49,645 nt of DNA, taken from Burkholderiales bacterium. Its GTDB lineage: Bacteria; Pseudomonadota; Gammaproteobacteria; Burkholderiales; Burkholderiaceae_D. The translations under genes were made by a program, and so were the position numbers. The notes under the pieces were generated by a model, which saw nothing but the letters and a program-made list of their open reading frames with translations, ran no database searches and was not told the DNA's origin. The DNA lies in assembly GCA_003136595.1 (NCBI GenBank), contig PLEY01000065.1:42155-91799 (forward strand), in the 5' to 3' direction. Of this stretch, positions 26,801-34,504 are shown one piece after another (position 1 is the stretch's first letter; every line of letters begins with the position of its first letter).

Positions 26801-28029
26801 ATCCCGGTGAAGACGTTGCTCCCCTGGGAATCGATCGACAGGCCGCCCGCCGCGATCTGGACCGGGCCGGAATTGCCGCTGGAGGTCGACTGCGAAAAGA
26901 TCTCGGCTCCCGAGACGACGCTCAAGGGGCCGGTGGACGTGATCTGAACGGGGCCGGCAGCACCCGACCCGTTCGACTGGGAATAGAGGAGGGCCTCGCC
27001 CGATAGGGCCAGGGGGCCATTGACATTGATCAGGATGCCACCGGCACTCCCCGAGGACTCGGTGGTGGTGCTAAGGGAGCCGAAGTTGGCGAGCGTCATG
27101 CCGCTTGCGGCCGTGACCTGGACCGTCCCCGCGTTGCCGGTGCTGCCGAGGGGCGCATCGGTGTAGACCCCCGTGAAGTTGGGACTACCCTGCGAATCGA
27201 TCGTGATCGTCCCCGCGGACAGGGCCACATTGCCGCTGTTCTGGGTGGTGGCAGTGGCGCCCACCTGCCCGCCGTTGGTCACCGTGAGCGTGCCGTGTAC
27301 CACCGGCAGGTTGCCCGTCAGCGGCACCTCGACCGTGTCCGAGCCCACGGCCGCAATCCGCACATCGCCTGCGCCGTAGGTGAACACGCCGCCGTCGTTG
27401 ATGGCGACATCGCCGGCAGTGATCGTGATCGGGGCACTCGTCTGGGTCAGCACCGCAGTGTTGCCGACCGTGATGGTGGCGCGGCTCGTACCCAGAAAGC
27501 CAAAGGCCTCGGGCGCCAGAGCCGAGAAGGTGCTGACGTGGGTGAGGTCTGAGTAGAGTTGCCCATCGGCGAATTTCAGGTAATTCGCAGTCGTCACGTG
27601 CAGGCCGGCCGGCACATTGATCGCAGCTCCCGCACCAAAGGTCACGCCAGCCGGATTGATGAAGAAGAAATTGGGCGCACCGGCTGCCGCGGTGACGGTG
27701 ATCGGGCCATTCAGGCTCGAGGGCGTGCCCCCGGTGATGCGGCTGATGATGTTGGCGATGCCCGCGGTGGTGGTCGTGAACGTCGCCGACTCTCCGGTGG
27801 CCAGATTGAACGTCGAAAAACTCTGGAAGAGATTGGCACCTGAGACCAGTCCGATACTTTGCGGGATGGCATAGTTCGGGCCGACCAGGCTCTGAGCGGG
27901 GTGACCCAGACTGCCGTCGGTGCGGATCTGGGCTGCTGCGGGAGGGCTTAGCGAGGTGAGCGCCGCGAGCAGGCCCGCGGTGAGCATGCACAAGGCTTGC
28001 GGACGGCTGGAACGGTCAGGGGTTGCCAT
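23869..28029 (-). CDS. TpsA exoprotein: filamentous-hemagglutinin N-terminal (TPS) domain, beta-helix repeats
   Basis: 1386 residues, nearly all Gly, Ala, Ser, Thr, Val, Ile and Leu. A signal peptide (1-34, cut after PPAAA) is followed by the TPS secretion domain (about 35-290) with the NPNG-like motif FFINPAGVTFGAGAAINV and ANYLKFADG. The rest is a long right-handed beta-helix of about 20-residue coils, with higher-order repeats near the N-terminal third. The C-terminal tail (EKFLQAGGLGRSPCQ, then GRGGFAPAARD) holds isolated cysteines, and GRGG-type tails occur in TpsA-like proteins of cyanobacteria as I recall them. It would be secreted or surface-held by TpsB. It starts three bases after the CHAT gene and lacks a clear ribosome site. 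Adhesin or matrix function is family inference; no enzymatic domain is seen. Confidence 0.9.
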   Translation of the reverse strand: MATPDRSSRPQALCMLTAGLLAALTSLSPPAAAQIRTDGSLGHPAQSLVGPNYAIPQSIGLVSGANLFQSFSTFNLATGESATFTTTTAGIANIISRITGGTPSSLNGPITVTAAAGAPNFFFINPAGVTFGAGAAINVPAGLHVTTANYLKFADGQLYSDLTHVSTFSALAPEAFGFLGTSRATITVGNTAVLTQTSAPITITAGDVAINDGGVFTYGAGDVRIAAVGSDTVEVPLTGNLPVVHGTLTVTNGGQVGATATTQNSGNVALSAGTITIDSQGSPNFTGVYTDAPLGSTGNAGTVQVTAASGMTLANFGSLSTTTESSGSAGGILINVNGPLALSGEALLYSQSNGSGAAGPVQITSTGPLSVVSGAEIFSQSTSSGNSGPVQIAAGGLSIDSQGSNVFTGIFTDAAAGSLGNTGAVNLAVTGSAVLQNAGSITSTTESGGSAGGISFSATGPLSLATNASIYSASYGGGSVGPVQIAGAASIALSGDSLIYSQANAAGAAGGVQVGAKGALSIDSGSQIFTQATASGASGALQVTAGSLAIDSETSPFVTGIYSDAASGTGAAGALNIAVAGPITLQNSALITTSSEGAGSSGALSISASGPLSMASGAQIYSKSIGTGNSGAVLLDTGGLSMDGTLVASGAGAAIYSASTASGSAGAVTLDIAGGVLLSNSANIFTLSQSSANGGTLDLLATGPVSLASGALVSTAAYGSANAGSIHVSGAGITINDAGATGGGIQSSNSAGAGAVGAVTVDSSAGISLLNGGTIRSNSFSDSATSGDVIINAKGNLLMTNFASISSGTQGLAPAGDITVSAANITLVGTTSARTFIESNSEGSAAGRAGDISISTPGTLALVEGGAITSATSSAASGGLIQVKAGALSINGSGAVDATTISASAVHALGSGGSVDVDVAGALSIVDGGLITAGSIESTGGSGSLQVSAGSLLISGGGVKGKTGITSSSTSTGAGTAGSVQVDVAGNLTLLAGGTIEADSYLSGAAGSLDIRAANILIDGFGAAFSTTSFCCLAEAGYPGLYAGNAGSIRVAASGFLDLVNGGEISSSTLSPLGRAGSVDIAVANLSVVGPGSGILAQAAAGSSGQTGSITIEASNSVSLADHGSLSISSAATVAEPGLLSPTLLSVTSPNISLADGAEIAAVAIGNTAASDIRIRFGNELLLDPSAISTQSRDGNGGSIAILGGAIIDLSQSAITTSVSGTSGNGGNITIESEALVMNSGFIQANTAAAKASGGNVSIDVDVLLPSGSSLFVGGEVPYRFQPDVFGFNVIQAAAPSGLSGTIEISNPALNLSGSLSSLAEKFLQAGGLGRSPCQGNAGSTLTPAGRGGFAPAARDLVRADTPAGPQLASGDLPFELLALRVECAH
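26370..27205 (-). repeat. Higher-order repeats within tpsA
   Basis: Three segments begin with a conserved IDS-Q/E cue followed by a TGVYTDA/TGIFTDA/TGIYSDA strand, near 27190, 26825 and 26372 (reading the minus strand), about 122 and 151 codons apart. Between them the order ITSTTE/LSTTTE, SAGGI, GPLSL and IYS/IFSQS recurs. This looks like duplication of a block of beta-helix coils. Boundaries are approximate. Confidence 0.6.
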
Positions 28030-28032
28030 GGG

Positions 28033-30330
28033 TCAGAGCCAGTTGCCAATCAGCACGAAGGGAGCCCAGTAAAACGGGTGCGCAGTGTCGGGTTTGGCCA
28101 GGAGCTCGAGCTGGGCCGCGCGCAGCGCCTCGGCTTTCGAATACCGGCCCGACTCGAGGTCGGTGTAGAACTGCTCCATGACAGTCCGGGCCGCCTGATC
28201 CGAGACCGGCCAGAGCGTACCGAGCACGCTCTTGGCGCGCGCCTTCATGGCGGCGCCGGAGATGCCAAGCGGTGAGCGCTCGTTACCCTCGGCGGTTTCG
28301 CACGCCGACAGGCTGAGCAGCTCGATGGGCGCGGCGCGCACGCCCTGCGATTGCAGCAGCGACTGCAGGTCTCCAAGCGTCAGCAGATCGTCATAGGTGA
28401 GGATGAAGCTGTCCTGGGCGCTGCCGCCAAAGTAGCCGTGCGATGCGATATGCACGATCGGGTAGTCACCTGAGGAGGCCTGGTTGCGAAATCGGGCGCT
28501 GGTGAAGTCGGCGTTGAGCAGTTCCGAGGCGTGCAGCGTGACCGCGAGCGCATCAACCTCTTCCTGGACACCGGGCAGCGCGAGCCGCACGCGCTCGGCC
28601 TCGAGCGCGTTGGCGCGCGCGAGTTCGTCGTCTGGCACCACATTGGCCTCGTTACGCGCGAAGGCGAGGAGCGCGCGCGTCGGCGGTAACGAGCGCGCCG
28701 GGGTGCTCGACAGCGAGGCGGCAGCACCCGTCTCATTGACGAACGAGCGCAGCCTTGCGACGACGGGCCCGGGCGAGGACAGACCCGCCACAAGGGCGCC
28801 CGGCCGGGATCCCGGCGGGGGACTGGCATTGGTCATGGACAGTCCGGTCACGGTGGCCGTCGCGAAGCGCTGGATGACAAACTGGTTGCCGTCGTACAGC
28901 GCACCGATCGGCACGAGTCGCAGTACCCCGTCCGAGGCCACAACGAGGGTCTCTACACCCTGCTCCTTGAGCGGTGCCTCGAGCGGGGCGATCAGCCAGT
29001 CATAGAGCTCGCGCGCTTGCGGCCTGAAATCGGCTGCGTCGTTGCGCAGGGCCTCGGCAAATTGCCTGACGGAGCGCTCCATGCGCTCGTGCCCAATGGG
29101 CACAGTCGCCCTGACGATGCCAGACGCTGTCTCGAGCAGCAGCTCAGTCCGATCCGGCAGGAGGATCGGATACAAAAAGGCGGTACCCGCTTTGGGCGCA
29201 GTACTGGCCGCGCGCACTGCGTCGACCGTGCAGCGGTCGCCCAGATAGTCCTGCATCTCGGCCTGCTTCAAGAGTTCGAGAAGGTCCTTGACGGCGTGCA
29301 GGTCGTGCTCGCGTGCCGCCGCCGACTGCTGCGCGGCGCGCTGGAGCAGCAGGTCGACCAGTTCCAGATAGACGGGCTCGAGCGTCGCGGAGAACGAGGA
29401 CTGACCATCCTCATAGGTGATCGGCATGTCCTGGCGCACGGCCTGAATCGCCTCGACGGTGCGCCAATAGGCGGCAATCGCCTCGTCCGATGCGCCCTGC
29501 CGGCGGAGCACTCTTGCCTCACGCCAGTCGAGGGTGATAAGGAGATCGGCGACGCTGCCAGGGCTCGCGCGCGCAACGCGCAGGAGCGCCTCTCGAGTGA
29601 GGACCAGGGCATCGGCATCGCGATGCTGGTCTTCATAGAGACGCGCCAGCGCATCGCGCGCCTCCACCGAAAGGCGTGCATCGCCCAGCTGATCGGACAG
29701 CGCCCGGGCTGAGGTGAACTGCGCGTAGGCGATCGCAAGCCCCCGGCCGCCGAGCGCTGCGGCCTGGTCACCGAGGTTCAGGCCGAAGCGCGCGCGGTCG
29801 TGCGGGTCGGGCAGCCCTGCAAGCGAGCTCGACAGCTGGGCAAGCACACCAAGCCGCGTGTTGGGCTCGGCAAGGCGCGCCAGATTGAGCTCTGCGCTAA
29901 AGCGTACCGGGTCGTCGCCGGCTCGCGCACCCTCCTCGTAATAGAGGCGGGCCACCTCGTTCTGGTGGCGCACGAGCGCGAGATTGCCAAGGTCCACCGC
30001 GTACGGTGCGCGTGCTGCGCCGGCCAGCGCGTCGTAGGCTTCGTGGAGTCGAGGAGTCGCGTCATCGTAGCGATGGGCCAGGAACAAGGTCGCGCCGAGC
30101 TCGCCCACGGCGCGGGCGTGTTCAGCGGGCGTGGCTGCCTGCTGGCTCGCGGCCGTCAGGCCCTCGATCGCGAGTTCCAGCCGGCCGTCGGCGCGCAGCG
30201 CCTTGCTCTGCGCAATCAGCCGCTCGGCCGCCGCATCACCGGTGGGACCACCCACCCCCACGTCGGCCTGGGCACAGGAGCCCACAGCCAGGCCGATCGC
30301 GAGCCCGGCGATTCGTTTCAAGCGGCGCAT
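28033..30330 (-). CDS. TPR-CHAT protein with lipoprotein signal (predicted caspase-like peptidase)
   Basis: 765 residues. The N-terminus has a basic start, hydrophobic core and lipobox VGSC (Cys19; +2 is Ala, so outer-membrane sorting is likely). Residues about 30-420 are all-helical with tetratricopeptide-like pairs. The C-terminal CHAT domain (about 480-765) has the catalytic dyad His631 (VHIASHGYFGG) and Cys677 (LLSLSACETAEGN), in the standard contexts and spacing, plus LGTLWPVSDQAARTVMEQFY. Peptidase activity is therefore expected. ATG 30330 is chosen for its ribosome site (GAGGA) and signal peptide. It is the first gene of the operon with tpsA and tpsB (three-base gap). CHAT genes next to TpsA-like genes are, as I recall, known from cyanobacteria, but no function is established. 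Surface or periplasmic location is unusual for a CHAT protein. Confidence 0.88.
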   Translation of the reverse strand: MRRLKRIAGLAIGLAVGSCAQADVGVGGPTGDAAAERLIAQSKALRADGRLELAIEGLTAASQQAATPAEHARAVGELGATLFLAHRYDDATPRLHEAYDALAGAARAPYAVDLGNLALVRHQNEVARLYYEEGARAGDDPVRFSAELNLARLAEPNTRLGVLAQLSSSLAGLPDPHDRARFGLNLGDQAAALGGRGLAIAYAQFTSARALSDQLGDARLSVEARDALARLYEDQHRDADALVLTREALLRVARASPGSVADLLITLDWREARVLRRQGASDEAIAAYWRTVEAIQAVRQDMPITYEDGQSSFSATLEPVYLELVDLLLQRAAQQSAAAREHDLHAVKDLLELLKQAEMQDYLGDRCTVDAVRAASTAPKAGTAFLYPILLPDRTELLLETASGIVRATVPIGHERMERSVRQFAEALRNDAADFRPQARELYDWLIAPLEAPLKEQGVETLVVASDGVLRLVPIGALYDGNQFVIQRFATATVTGLSMTNASPPPGSRPGALVAGLSSPGPVVARLRSFVNETGAAASLSSTPARSLPPTRALLAFARNEANVVPDDELARANALEAERVRLALPGVQEEVDALAVTLHASELLNADFTSARFRNQASSGDYPIVHIASHGYFGGSAQDSFILTYDDLLTLGDLQSLLQSQGVRAAPIELLSLSACETAEGNERSPLGISGAAMKARAKSVLGTLWPVSDQAARTVMEQFYTDLESGRYSKAEALRAAQLELLAKPDTAHPFYWAPFVLIGNWL

Positions 30331-30367
30331 CGGTATCCTCAAGTCCAGTCTGGCCGTGCGCCGGGCG

Positions 30368-30386
30368 CGGTACTGCGTCGGTACCG
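30368..30386. promoter_or_regulatory. Perfect inverted repeat in the CHAT operon leader
   Basis: CGGTAC and GTACCG arms separated by seven bases lie 38 bases upstream of the CHAT start codon. It could be an operator or a leader-RNA hairpin. No protein family is suggested by the sequence. Confidence 0.4.
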
Positions 30387-30498
30387 CATGCTGCTCGACA
30401 CGAACGGCACGACGTCCCCCAAATGCCCGGTCCGGTTCAGACCCTAAGCCGAAGCGGCAGGATTGCCACCGATTGGAGCAAAAATCCTGCACTCAGGC

Positions 30499-30534
30499 AA
30501 TCCTTTTGTGCATCCTTTTGTGAATCCTTTTGTG
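30499..30534. repeat. Three tandem 12-bp repeats upstream of the CHAT-tpsA-tpsB operon
   Basis: AATCCTTTTGTG, CATCCTTTTGTG and AATCCTTTTGTG follow each other without gap (read on the minus strand: CACAAAAGGAT plus one base). Only the first base varies. They are AT-rich islands in GC-rich sequence, 170-200 bases upstream of the CHAT start, in the 293-base space that separates it from the VOC gene. No other gene is visible in 30331-30623. Confidence 0.85.
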
Positions 30535-30623
30535 GCGTCTTTTTTGCAGCGTCCTGATGCGAACGGGCCCGCGGGGCGGCTTGACAGGTCACTTGGGCGC
30601 GGGTCCGAGCCGCGCGACGCGCC

Positions 30624-31031
30624 CTACGGCCATGCCGCATTCTGCAAGACGTTACGGTAACCATCGGGATCCTCGAAGGTCGCGCCGCGCACCGCCCAGT
30701 ACGGATTCAACGGGGGTACCTGCGCGAATCCGGCAGCGAGCATGCGCGCACACGCCTGCGACCATGCGTTGCGATCTGGAAGATAGAACACCCACAGGTC
30801 CTCGGGGGTCGGACTGGGGACGATCGGATGCCGCCTGCAGTACGTGAATTCGAAGTGGAGCGCGTGGCCCGGGTGGCCGAGAAAGGCGCCGTCGAAGCCG
30901 TCATGGTCGTGAAATTGACCGAGAACCTCGAGTCCAAGACCGGCGGCGTAGAGTGCGATGGACCGGGGCAGGTCGCGTACCGGCCGGGCGATGCGCAGGG
31001 CGGCTTCCATGAGCAGCAACGGTTGTGGCAT
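30624..31031 (-). CDS. VOC-superfamily (glyoxalase/bleomycin-resistance fold) protein
   Basis: 135 residues, two beta-alpha-beta-beta-beta modules of the vicinal-oxygen-chelate fold: RIARPVRDLPRSIALYAAGLGLEVLG begins the first, ALHFEFTY ends it, and the second ends with ATFEDPDGYRNVLQ, a common C-terminal motif (EDPDGxR). It resembles YycE-like single-domain members of unknown substrate. Metal ligands cannot be assigned with certainty. An in-frame Met at residue 8 is an alternative start. It is divergent from the nat gene, sharing a 126-base intergenic region, where GATAAT could be its -10. Confidence 0.82.
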   Translation of the reverse strand: MPQPLLLMEAALRIARPVRDLPRSIALYAAGLGLEVLGQFHDHDGFDGAFLGHPGHALHFEFTYCRRHPIVPSPTPEDLWVFYLPDRNAWSQACARMLAAGFAQVPPLNPYWAVRGATFEDPDGYRNVLQNAAWP

Positions 31032-31157
31032 TTGGCGCTCGTATTATCAACGCAAACCCAGCGTCGCGCCCGCCAACCTGCGACAATCTCGGTTCGCACC
31101 TGTCAGGCACATGGCCCGTCGCGGCTCGCGGCGCGCCGCTCATCGCGGGGGACACTC

Positions 31158-31982
31158 ATGTTCGACCTCGATCGTTACCTGGAACGCATCGCCTACCGCG
31201 GCGGCACGGCCTGCAGCGCAGCGACCCTGGTGGCTCTGCACGAAGCGCATGCTGGGGCGATTCCTTTCGAGAATCTGGACGTATTGGCCGGCCGGACGAT
31301 CTCGGTCGATCCGCCCGACGTCGCGGCCAAGCTCGTGGGCGCGAGGCGGGGTGGCTACTGTTACGAGCAGGCCACGCTTTTCCAGTCGGCGCTCGAGGCG
31401 CTCGGGTTTGCCAGCAGCGCCCAGCTCGCGCGCGTACGCTGGACGGATGCGCGACGCTCGCCCCGCTCGCATCTGGTCCTCGAGGTTGATACCCCCGATG
31501 GTCCGTATCTGGCTGATGTGGGCTTCGGAGGCCGCGGACTGCTGCATCCCTTGCCCCTGGCGGCCGAGGCCATCCATCAGACGCCCGATGGTGCCCGTTA
31601 CCGGTTCGCGCCCCAGCCAGACGGTGGCTGGTTTCTTGACGGCGATCTCGGCGGCGGCTGGGAGCCTCACTATGCGCTATATCGCACTCCCGTCACCCGC
31701 GAGGACGTCTTCATGGCCAATTACTATGTCTCCACCCATCCCGCCTCGATGTTCCGTCACGTGCTGATGGTGCAACGGATCACGCCCGAGCGCCGCAGCC
31801 TGCTCGTCAACCGCTCCTTGAAAGTCACACAGAATGCGCGCACGGTGGTGCATGAACTGACCGATGCGGCGGCCCTGCGGGCCACCCTTGAAAGCGAGTT
31901 CGCCCTCGTGCTGCCGCCTGGGTGGGCGCCACCACCGTCCCCGGATGCGCCCGGGCCGGGTCCCGATCGGCCAGGCGACTAG
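31158..31982 (+). CDS. nat: Arylamine N-acetyltransferase
   Basis: 274 residues, the usual length for bacterial NAT, which transfers acetyl from acetyl-CoA to arylamines or hydrazines by a ping-pong mechanism. The catalytic triad is visible and correctly spaced: Cys68 (RRGGYCYEQ), His105 (RSHLVLEV) and Asp120 (YLADVGFGG). In family numbering these are Cys69, His107 and Asp122. The N-terminus (MFDLDRYLERIAYRG) and IPFENLDVL are typical. GGGGGA precedes the ATG. It stands alone between a divergent VOC gene and an NYN-domain gene. The endogenous substrate is unknown. Confidence 0.93.
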   Translation: MFDLDRYLERIAYRGGTACSAATLVALHEAHAGAIPFENLDVLAGRTISVDPPDVAAKLVGARRGGYCYEQATLFQSALEALGFASSAQLARVRWTDARRSPRSHLVLEVDTPDGPYLADVGFGGRGLLHPLPLAAEAIHQTPDGARYRFAPQPDGGWFLDGDLGGGWEPHYALYRTPVTREDVFMANYYVSTHPASMFRHVLMVQRITPERRSLLVNRSLKVTQNARTVVHELTDAAALRATLESEFALVLPPGWAPPPSPDAPGPGPDRPGD

Positions 31983-32115
31983 AGCCGCCTCGCTCGGGAC
32001 CCCCACCCCGCGCGCCACCGCAGGCCCTCTGCCGTGCCATAATCGCAACCCCACCAGAGCGGTCTGCGCGCGCCGGTGCACGCGCATTCCCTGGAGCCCT
32101 GCAGGACGTGTAACC

Positions 32116-32937
32116 ATGGCAGGTCAGCCCGAAATCACCAACATGGCCCTGTTTTGCGACTTTGAAAACGTCGCGCTCGGCGTGCGCGATGCAAACTACG
32201 CGCAGTTCGACATCAAGAAGGTGCTCGAGCGCCTGCTCGTCAAGGGCAGCATCGTCGTCAAGAAGGCCTACTGCGACTGGGAGCGCTACAAGGAGTTCAA
32301 GGCGACCATGCACGAGGCCGCCTTCGAGCTCATCGAGATTCCGCATGTGCGCCAGTCGGGCAAGAACTCCGCAGACATCCGCATGGTGGTCGATGCGCTC
32401 GATCTGTGCTACACGAAGAATCATGTCGACACCTTCGTCATCATCAGTGGCGATTCCGACTTCTCGCCGCTGGTCTCAAAGCTGCGTGAGAACAACCGCT
32501 ATGTGATCGGTGTCGGCGTCAAGGATTCGACCTCGGACCTCCTGAGCGCCAACTGCGACGAATTCATCTACTACGATGATCTGGTCAGGGTCCAGGAATC
32601 GAGCCGTCGGCCGGCGCCGAAGAAGGCGGCCGGCAAGTCGGGTGCGGCACCGAAGAAATCGGGTGCGCGCAGCGAGGACGAACGACGCCAGGACGCCATC
32701 GATTTCCTGGTGGAGACGATCGAGGCCCTGATCGGCGAGCGCGGATCCGACGAGAAGATCTGGGGCTCGATGGTCAAGCAGACGATGAAACGCCGCCGCC
32801 CTGGCTTCAATGAGGCGTACTACGGCTTTGGATCCTTCAAGGATCTGGTCCTCTACGCCCAGGAGCGCGGCGTTCTGCAGATGCAGCCCGACGAGAAGTC
32901 GGGGCAGTACGTGGTGCGGCTCGGAGCCCCGGCTTAG
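32116..32937 (+). CDS. NYN-domain (LabA/DUF88-like) protein with C-terminal OST-HTH/LOTUS domain
   Basis: 273 residues. The N-terminal NYN domain (about 8-160) is a PIN-like ribonuclease fold with acidic residues in MALFCDFENVALG, CDWERYK, NSADIRMVVDALDL and ISGDSDFSPLV, the expected catalytic carboxylates. A Lys/Pro/Ala-rich linker (about 160-195) leads to an OST-HTH domain (DEKIWGSMVKQTMKRRRPGFNEAYYGFGSFKDLVLYAQERG), an RNA-binding winged helix. The combination is described in comparative genomics as a predicted RNA-processing nuclease. The ATG follows a weak ribosome site; a CATAAT about 75 bases upstream may be a -10 element. RNA target unknown. Confidence 0.88.
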   Translation: MAGQPEITNMALFCDFENVALGVRDANYAQFDIKKVLERLLVKGSIVVKKAYCDWERYKEFKATMHEAAFELIEIPHVRQSGKNSADIRMVVDALDLCYTKNHVDTFVIISGDSDFSPLVSKLRENNRYVIGVGVKDSTSDLLSANCDEFIYYDDLVRVQESSRRPAPKKAAGKSGAAPKKSGARSEDERRQDAIDFLVETIEALIGERGSDEKIWGSMVKQTMKRRRPGFNEAYYGFGSFKDLVLYAQERGVLQMQPDEKSGQYVVRLGAPA

Positions 32938-33066
32938 GCAGAGCGGCCAAGACCCGGTCCCCGGCAACGCTTTGGGCGGGCTCCGGAGGAAAATGGTAAC
33001 GTCCCGCATACCGAAGCGTCGCAGCCTGACGCACTGCCGACCCCTATCACCGAGCTCGCCTTAACC

Positions 33067-34260
33067 ATGACATCCCTGTTGCAGGACCTGGACGGCCTCG
33101 CGCCGGAGTTCGTCGCGATTCGCCGCGACATCCACCAGCACCCGGAACTGGGTTTCCAGGAACATCGCACCGCCGAGCTCGTCGCCGGGCTTCTCGAACA
33201 GTGGGGCTATCAGGTGGAACGCGGCCTGGGTGGCACCGGAGTGGTGGGGCAGCTGCGCCGGGGCGCAGGCGTGCGCCGGCTGGGCATCCGTGCCGACCTC
33301 GATGCGCTGCCGATCGAGGAGCAAAGCGGGCGCAGCTATGCGAGCCGCGTTGCGGGTGTCATGCATGCCTGCGGTCACGACGGACATACCGCCATGCTGC
33401 TGGCCGCGGCGCGCTATCTTTCTGAAAAGGGTCGCTTCTCCGGGACCTTGAACGTCATTTTCCAGCCGGCCGAGGAGGGCCTGGGCGGCGCGAGCCGCAT
33501 GATTGCCGAGGGCCTCTTCGAGAAATACCCTTGCGATGCCGTGTATGCAGCCCACAATGCGCCGGGTCTCCCCCAGGGGGTGCTGGCCTTTCGTGATGGT
33601 CCGACGATGGCGTCCTCGGACCGCGTCTTGATCCGTCTCGAGGGCGTCGGGGGTCACGGCGCGATCCCGCACAAGGCGGTCGATCCGGTGGTCGCGGCGG
33701 CGAGTATCGTGATGGCGCTGCAGACCATCGTCTCGCGCAATGTCGACCCATCCCAACTGGCCGTGGTCACCGTCGGGGTTCTGAAGGCCGGGACGGCCAA
33801 CAACGTCATCCCGGCGGAGGCCAGCATGGAGCTCACCGTGCGCGCCCTCGATCCAGAGGTCCGCGCGACGCTCGAGCGCCGCATCCATGCGCTCGTCACC
33901 GCCCAGGCGGAGAGCTTTGGTGTGCGGGCACACATCGACTACCAACGTGGCTACGCGGTTCTCGTCAATTCGCGCGAGGAGACGGACTTTGCGCGCCGAG
34001 TCGCAGTCGATCTGGTCGGACCCGAGAAGGTCATCCTGAACGGGCCGCCCGTGTCCGGCAGCGAGGACTTTGCCTTCATGCTCGAGCAGCGGCCAGGCAG
34101 CTACTTTTTTATCGGCAACGGCATTGGCGAGGGCGGCAGCATCTGTGAAGTGCACAACCCTCGATACGACTTCAATGATGAGAACATCGGCGTGGGCGGC
34201 GCCTTCTGGGTGAGCCTCGCCGAGCGGTTCCTGGCCAACTCGGATCCGGGCGTCCGCTAA
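33067..34260 (+). CDS. M20 family amidohydrolase (hippuricase/IAA-amino acid hydrolase type)
   Basis: 397 residues, M20D metallo-amidohydrolase. The N-terminus has IRRDIHQHPELGFQEHRTAELV, then VMHACGHDGHTAMLLAAARYL (His, Cys and His metal ligands), QPAEEGLGGASRMI (catalytic and metal Glu pair), and near the C-terminus VSGSEDFAFMLEQRPGSYFFIGNG. The lid domain inserts in the middle (VGGHGAIPHKAVDPV). Members cleave N-acyl or N-carbamoyl amino acids; the specific substrate cannot be read. No signal peptide is seen. It is a lone gene; the 244 bases after it contain no gene that I can support. Confidence 0.92.
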   Translation: MTSLLQDLDGLAPEFVAIRRDIHQHPELGFQEHRTAELVAGLLEQWGYQVERGLGGTGVVGQLRRGAGVRRLGIRADLDALPIEEQSGRSYASRVAGVMHACGHDGHTAMLLAAARYLSEKGRFSGTLNVIFQPAEEGLGGASRMIAEGLFEKYPCDAVYAAHNAPGLPQGVLAFRDGPTMASSDRVLIRLEGVGGHGAIPHKAVDPVVAAASIVMALQTIVSRNVDPSQLAVVTVGVLKAGTANNVIPAEASMELTVRALDPEVRATLERRIHALVTAQAESFGVRAHIDYQRGYAVLVNSREETDFARRVAVDLVGPEKVILNGPPVSGSEDFAFMLEQRPGSYFFIGNGIGEGGSICEVHNPRYDFNDENIGVGGAFWVSLAERFLANSDPGVR

Positions 34261-34504
34261 AGAGGCGCGCGGCGAGCGTGGCTGCCGTACGCCGCTCCTG
34301 ATCGGGCGCTGTGGGGGCTGCGGAGCTGTGCTCTTCCCGGCTGCGGCCGCCCCCCGCCCCGCGTCAGGGAGCACTCCGGCGCGACGGCTCTACGGGCTTC
34401 TCGGGCGCGGCCCGCGGGGCCAGGGACCAGGGATCACAAGTGGTGTCCCGAGGACCATTCGTACCTTTGGGCTTGCGGACGCGCGACCGAAACGGTGAGT
34501 GCCG

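Noticed and set aside
30499-30534. The 12-bp repeats as a CRISPR array or plasmid-type origin iterons
   Set aside because: No spacers lie between the units, and there is no replication gene or cas gene nearby.
30437-30664. Minus-strand frame reading QKDSQKDAQKD across the 12-bp repeats
   Set aside because: The peptide repeat only reflects the DNA repeat; there is no ribosome site or family, and the region behaves as a leader.
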